Shown here: positions 30,298-32,975 of the stretch, in pieces | How positions within the stretch are numbered: the stretch's first letter is position 1 | How the letters are laid out: each line of letters opens with the position of its first letter | DNA from: Candidatus Stoquefichus sp. | GTDB lineage: Bacteria; Bacillota_I; Bacilli_A; Erysipelotrichales; Coprobacillaceae | Length of the DNA stretch: 32,975 nt | Direction of reading: 5' to 3' | Assembly: GCA_021768625.1 (NCBI GenBank) | Contig: JAETUM010000029.1 | Coordinates: forward strand, 1 to 32,975 | Notes under the pieces: generated by a model | Seen by the model: only the letters and a program-made list of their open reading frames with translations | Databases searched by the model: none | What the model was told of the DNA's origin: nothing | Program-made: the position numbers and the translations under genes

Positions 30298-31662
30298 ATG
30301 AATCAATCATATTGGCAAAAAACAACAAGAAAAAGAACAGAAAAAGTGCTCAATAAAGATATCACAACAGATATTGTTATTATAGGTGGAGGTTTGGCAG
30401 GAGTATCATTAGCTTATCAATTAAAAGATAGTCCTTATCGTATTATTGTGTTGGAAAAAGATGCAATGGGAAGTCATACGACAGGACATACAACAGCTAA
30501 GTTAACAACATTGCATGGACTTCTATATCAAAAAATAACAAAAAATTACGATATACATCAAGCTTATTTATATTATCGTTCTAATGATAAAGCATTAAAA
30601 GAAATACAAAACATTATAAAAAGAGAAAGTATATCTTGTGATTATCAGGAAAATTCTTCTTATATATATACAGATGATCCTCAGTATGTTAAAGATATTG
30701 AAGAACAGAAAAAAATATTGGAATCATTACGTGTAGAGGTTGTAGAAGATAACCAACATCTAGCATCTATTGGTTTAAAAAATCAAGCAATCTTTCATCC
30801 ATTAAAGTATTTGTTTGCATTAATACAGAGTTGTCAAAAAAGTGGAGTTCTATTTTTTGAATATAGTCAAGTCACACATATTGAAAGAAAGAATAAATTA
30901 TTTACTTTGAGTGTCAATCATCATAAAGTGAAATGTCAATATCTTATTCATGCGACAAGATATCCATTTATAAAAAAAGGAATATACTTTATGAAACTTT
31001 TTCAACAAAGGGAATATGTTGATTATAAAGAAACACAAAAAGGAAAAGATAGTTATTTATGTATTGATCAAACTTGTAGTTATCGCCCCTTAATGAATGA
31101 TGATTTACTAATGATTGATAGAGATGCAAAAGATTGGTATGCTCAAGATAGTATTCCATTAAGAGGTATTCCATATATTGGAAGAATTCATCAATATCAA
31201 CAAGAATTTATTATTTATGGATTTCAAAAGTGGGGGATGACATTATCGCAAGTTGCTGCGAGATTAATTGCTGATTTGATTTTGGAAAGAGATAACCCCT
31301 ATGAAGAACTTTATTCATGTCATTATTTTTCTATTGCTTCAGCAAAGCAATATACTCAAAAAATAATAAATAATGTGACAAGAGGTTATTGGAGTCAAAG
31401 ATTTCATACAAGAAGTATACAAAGCTTAGATGTTAAAGAAGGTGCAATTGTTAAGGTGGATGGACATTTAACAGCAGTATATAAGGATGGGCAAGAGAAA
31501 CTTCATTACTTTTCACCATATTGTCCACATCTTAAGTGTTTAGTGCATTTTGATAAAAAAAGTCAAACTTGGGTGTGTCCTTGTCATCAATCTGTCTATG
31601 ATGCATATGGACAACTGATTGAAGGACCTAGTATATTTTCACTTCATAAGCGTAAAAATTAA
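30298..31662 (+). CDS. FAD-dependent oxidoreductase with a C-terminal Rieske domain (YhfW-like)
   Basis: The 454-residue protein joins a DAO-type FAD domain to a Rieske iron-sulfur domain. Near the N-terminus DIVIIGGGLAGVSLAYQL is the dinucleotide fold. GSHTTGHTTAKLTTLHGLLY follows, a segment I associate with the YhfW-type group. The last 75 residues carry a Rieske [2Fe-2S] site: CPH, 15 residues, then CPCH, that is C-x-H ... C-x2-H with all four ligands present. Electrons probably pass between cluster and flavin in the cytoplasm; substrate and partner are unknown. GGGTGAT precedes the ATG at 30298; a TTG at 30271 lies in the preceding terminator and is rejected. The gene stands alone after the phosphate operon. 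Confidence 0.88.
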   Translation: MNQSYWQKTTRKRTEKVLNKDITTDIVIIGGGLAGVSLAYQLKDSPYRIIVLEKDAMGSHTTGHTTAKLTTLHGLLYQKITKNYDIHQAYLYYRSNDKALKEIQNIIKRESISCDYQENSSYIYTDDPQYVKDIEEQKKILESLRVEVVEDNQHLASIGLKNQAIFHPLKYLFALIQSCQKSGVLFFEYSQVTHIERKNKLFTLSVNHHKVKCQYLIHATRYPFIKKGIYFMKLFQQREYVDYKETQKGKDSYLCIDQTCSYRPLMNDDLLMIDRDAKDWYAQDSIPLRGIPYIGRIHQYQQEFIIYGFQKWGMTLSQVAARLIADLILERDNPYEELYSCHYFSIASAKQYTQKIINNVTRGYWSQRFHTRSIQSLDVKEGAIVKVDGHLTAVYKDGQEKLHYFSPYCPHLKCLVHFDKKSQTWVCPCHQSVYDAYGQLIEGPSIFSLHKRKN

Positions 31663-31683
31663 ACTTTCTTTTTATATGAGAAT

Positions 31684-31707
31684 CCCTTATACTATAAAGT
31701 ATAGGGG
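31684..31707 (+). promoter_or_regulatory. Hairpin or operator covering the ribosome site of the zinc-ribbon gene
   Basis: CCCTTATACT (31684-31693) pairs with AGTATAGGGG (31698-31707) over 10 bp with one wobble and the loop ATAA. The GGGG is the ribosome site for the ATG at 31716. As RNA it would hide that site; as DNA it overlaps a TATACT -10 candidate. Confidence 0.45.
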
Positions 31708-31715
31708 ATGATTTT

Positions 31716-32513
31716 ATGAAATGTGATGTGTGTCAAACAAAGATTCCATTAGGACAAGACACTTGTCCTAATTGTGGATATAAGATGAGAGTGAGTCATG
31801 CTAGTGCATATGATGCAAGTGGGAAAACACATAATCATATTCAAGTGAATAAAGACTATACAAGGGTAAGAACAAGAGCAAGAAATAAAAGTCATAAATT
31901 CAAACAAATCTTTATGGTAGTCATTGTTGTATCTTTAATTGTTCCAGTGACTTCATTTATTGTCTTTATATTAGGAAATATTTCTACTGAAGAACCATCA
32001 TATCAAATACAAGAAGAAATTTATCAACAATATATAGATGATGAGACAGTAGAGGAAGCATTAAACTTTGAACAAGACTTCGTTCAATATTTATCAGATA
32101 ATGATTATTCAGATATTTTTGTTAAAGAGGAATTAAAAGAAGTGAATGACTCTTATGCTACAACAACGACAATAGATTGTGAAAAATTTGGTTTCCATTA
32201 TACAGTTCAAACAATACATCAACAAGAAAATATAGAGAATATACAATTAAATATTTCTGGTAATATAGACTCAGAAATAGATAGAGATGAATTTTATATA
32301 GAAGAGGATCAAATCAATGAAATAGCTGATTATATACAATTAGATGATGTATATTCACTTTTCAAGGATTCTCGTACAAAGATGAAGAAACAAGATAGTA
32401 ATTATTTATATAGTGAATCCTTAGATTCTCTATATATTTATATGACTGAAGATGATTTTGATGATAGTTATTACTTTTATTATGGAGTTATAAAAACATA
32501 CGGGAGAAGATAA
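31716..32513 (+). CDS. Zinc-ribbon membrane protein of unknown function
   Basis: The 265-residue protein begins with a zinc ribbon, C3-x2-C6 and C17-x2-C20 (CPNCGYKM), then a His/Arg-rich cytoplasmic linker, one transmembrane helix at about 65-88 (FMVVIVVSLIVPVTSFIVFI) and an acidic extracellular part of about 175 residues rich in Asp, Glu and Tyr. This order, ribbon inside and helix then a soluble domain outside, is common among uncharacterised Bacillota membrane proteins. No enzymatic motif is visible. It has its own terminator and is probably transcribed alone. Confidence 0.8.
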   Translation: MKCDVCQTKIPLGQDTCPNCGYKMRVSHASAYDASGKTHNHIQVNKDYTRVRTRARNKSHKFKQIFMVVIVVSLIVPVTSFIVFILGNISTEEPSYQIQEEIYQQYIDDETVEEALNFEQDFVQYLSDNDYSDIFVKEELKEVNDSYATTTTIDCEKFGFHYTVQTIHQQENIENIQLNISGNIDSEIDRDEFYIEEDQINEIADYIQLDDVYSLFKDSRTKMKKQDSNYLYSESLDSLYIYMTEDDFDDSYYFYYGVIKTYGRR

Positions 32514-32531
32514 AAAATCTTCTTTTTTTTA
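32505..32531 (+). terminator. Terminator of the zinc-ribbon protein gene
   Basis: AGAAGAT (32505-32511) and ATCTTCT (32517-32523) pair and are followed by a run of T. The left arm overlaps the stop codon. Confidence 0.8.
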
Positions 32532-32624
32532 TTGCTATATTTAAATGCAATCATGATTATACGTTACAATCAATGTAATGTGTTTCTTTGTATTAGTTAT
32601 ATATTTAAAGGATAGAGAAGATAT

Positions 32625-32632
32625 GCTAGAAT
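32625..32632 (+). promoter_or_regulatory. Extended -10 promoter of the secreted protein at the right edge
   Basis: TGC followed by TAGAAT (32627-32632) is an extended -10. Transcription would start at about 32640 and give a leader of about 80 bases that includes the stem TGTTGCT (32666-32672) / AGCAACA (32684-32690). No known riboswitch class is recognised. Confidence 0.4.
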
Positions 32633-32721
32633 GAGCCCGTCAAATAATTAAGGTTTTATGATGAGTGTTGCTATAAGTTCTAAAGCAACATTATTCTTAT
32701 AAAAAAGAAAGGGATATAAAT

Positions 32722-32975
32722 ATGAAAAAAATTAAGAAAGTATTGATGTGTTTTTTGGCTTTATCAATGGTATTCAGTTTCTATATTATGAATACCAATG
32801 CAGTGGAAGAAAATGTTATTTCTTTCCCTGTAGAGTTCTTTGATATTGATGCAGACGGCTTGTTTTTTGAATATTTTCTAGGAGATGGAATGGACACATT
32901 CGGATTCAAGAATTCCGATAATGTCGGTCCAACATTAGGATTGGTATCTCCACAATTAGGTGATGATGGCAATCC
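32722..32975 (+). CDS. Secreted or surface protein, N-terminal part, cut by the window edge
   Basis: An ATG at 32722, with AAAGGGAT about 7 bases upstream, opens a reading frame that runs off the right edge (84 full codons seen). It begins with a signal peptide (MKKIKKVLMCFLALSMVFSF ... TNA), then continues VISFPVEFFDIDADGLFFEYFL and GDGMDTFGF. The DxDADGLFFEY stretch recalls PA14/fibro-slime-like domains near the start of large surface proteins of clostridia-like bacteria, but the visible part is too short to be sure. Codon use becomes less AT-rich after the signal peptide, which may mean a transferred or repeat-rich adhesin gene. Confidence 0.7.
   Translation, partial: MKKIKKVLMCFLALSMVFSFYIMNTNAVEENVISFPVEFFDIDADGLFFEYFLGDGMDTFGFKNSDNVGPTLGLVSPQLGDDGN

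Noticed and set aside
32633-32721. Cyclic-di-GMP riboswitch in the leader of the last gene
   Set aside because: AGCCCGTCAAATAA looked suggestive, but the conserved cores and paired elements of neither class could be found.
1-32975. CRISPR arrays, tRNA or rRNA genes
   Set aside because: I saw no regularly spaced repeats of 25-40 bases, no cas-like proteins, and no cloverleaf or rRNA-like segments.

Overview
The window is AT-rich, tightly packed bacterial DNA with strong GGAGG-type ribosome sites, many short terminators that overlap stop codons, lipoproteins with Gram-positive lipoboxes and TTGACA/TATAAT promoters. This fits a low-GC Bacillota gut anaerobe. An Erysipelotrichia/Coprobacillaceae-like host is my guess from gene content; I cannot confirm it without a search.

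Layout. (1) 1-1233: the 5' end of an IS3-type transposase gene runs off the left edge, followed by a lipoprotein gene, both on the minus strand. (2) 1484-6760: serine biosynthesis (serC-serA), a lipoprotein with two similar halves, and glutamine-dependent asparagine synthetase (asnB), which ends in a run of nine G. (3) 6821-8109: a decaying stretch with minus-strand gene remnants, then a secreted-protein gene with a cre-like site at its promoter and a frameshift in its signal peptide. (4) About 8240-14741: a compact mobile element of about 6.5 kb. It has a Tn916-type integrase and excisionase, a Rep_trans/MobT-type relaxase with a perfect GC-rich hairpin just upstream (candidate oriT/dso), an FtsK/TcpA-type coupling ATPase, two unrecognised genes and a membrane-anchored cargo gene. 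No mating-pore genes are present, so it looks like an integrative mobilizable element rather than a self-transmissible one. (5) 14796-15810: a small secreted protein and a polytopic membrane protein, possibly the remainder of the secreted-protein locus that the element interrupted. (6) 15898-19117: a ferrous iron uptake operon (feoA-feoA-feoB-Cys-rich protein) with three copies of GTTAG-N6-CTAAC, then a fourth copy after a promoter-like sequence and before a strong terminator with no gene between: a candidate iron-regulated small RNA. (7) 19205-23473: a DeoR-family regulator, a glycyl radical enzyme activase and a divergent glycyl radical enzyme of unassigned substrate. (8) 23661-30258: a complete phosphate regulon, pstS-pstC-pstA-pstB-phoU-phoP-phoR. 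(9) 30298-32975: a Rieske/FAD oxidoreductase (YhfW-like), a zinc-ribbon membrane protein, and the 5' end of a secreted protein cut by the right edge.

How they fit together: serC/serA/asnB supply amino acids. PhoR/PhoP probably control the pst genes in front of them through a Pho-box-like array. The feo genes and the candidate RNA probably share one metal-responsive regulator. The DeoR protein probably controls the glycyl radical pair through near-identical boxes flanking its promoter. I saw no rRNA, tRNA or CRISPR array.
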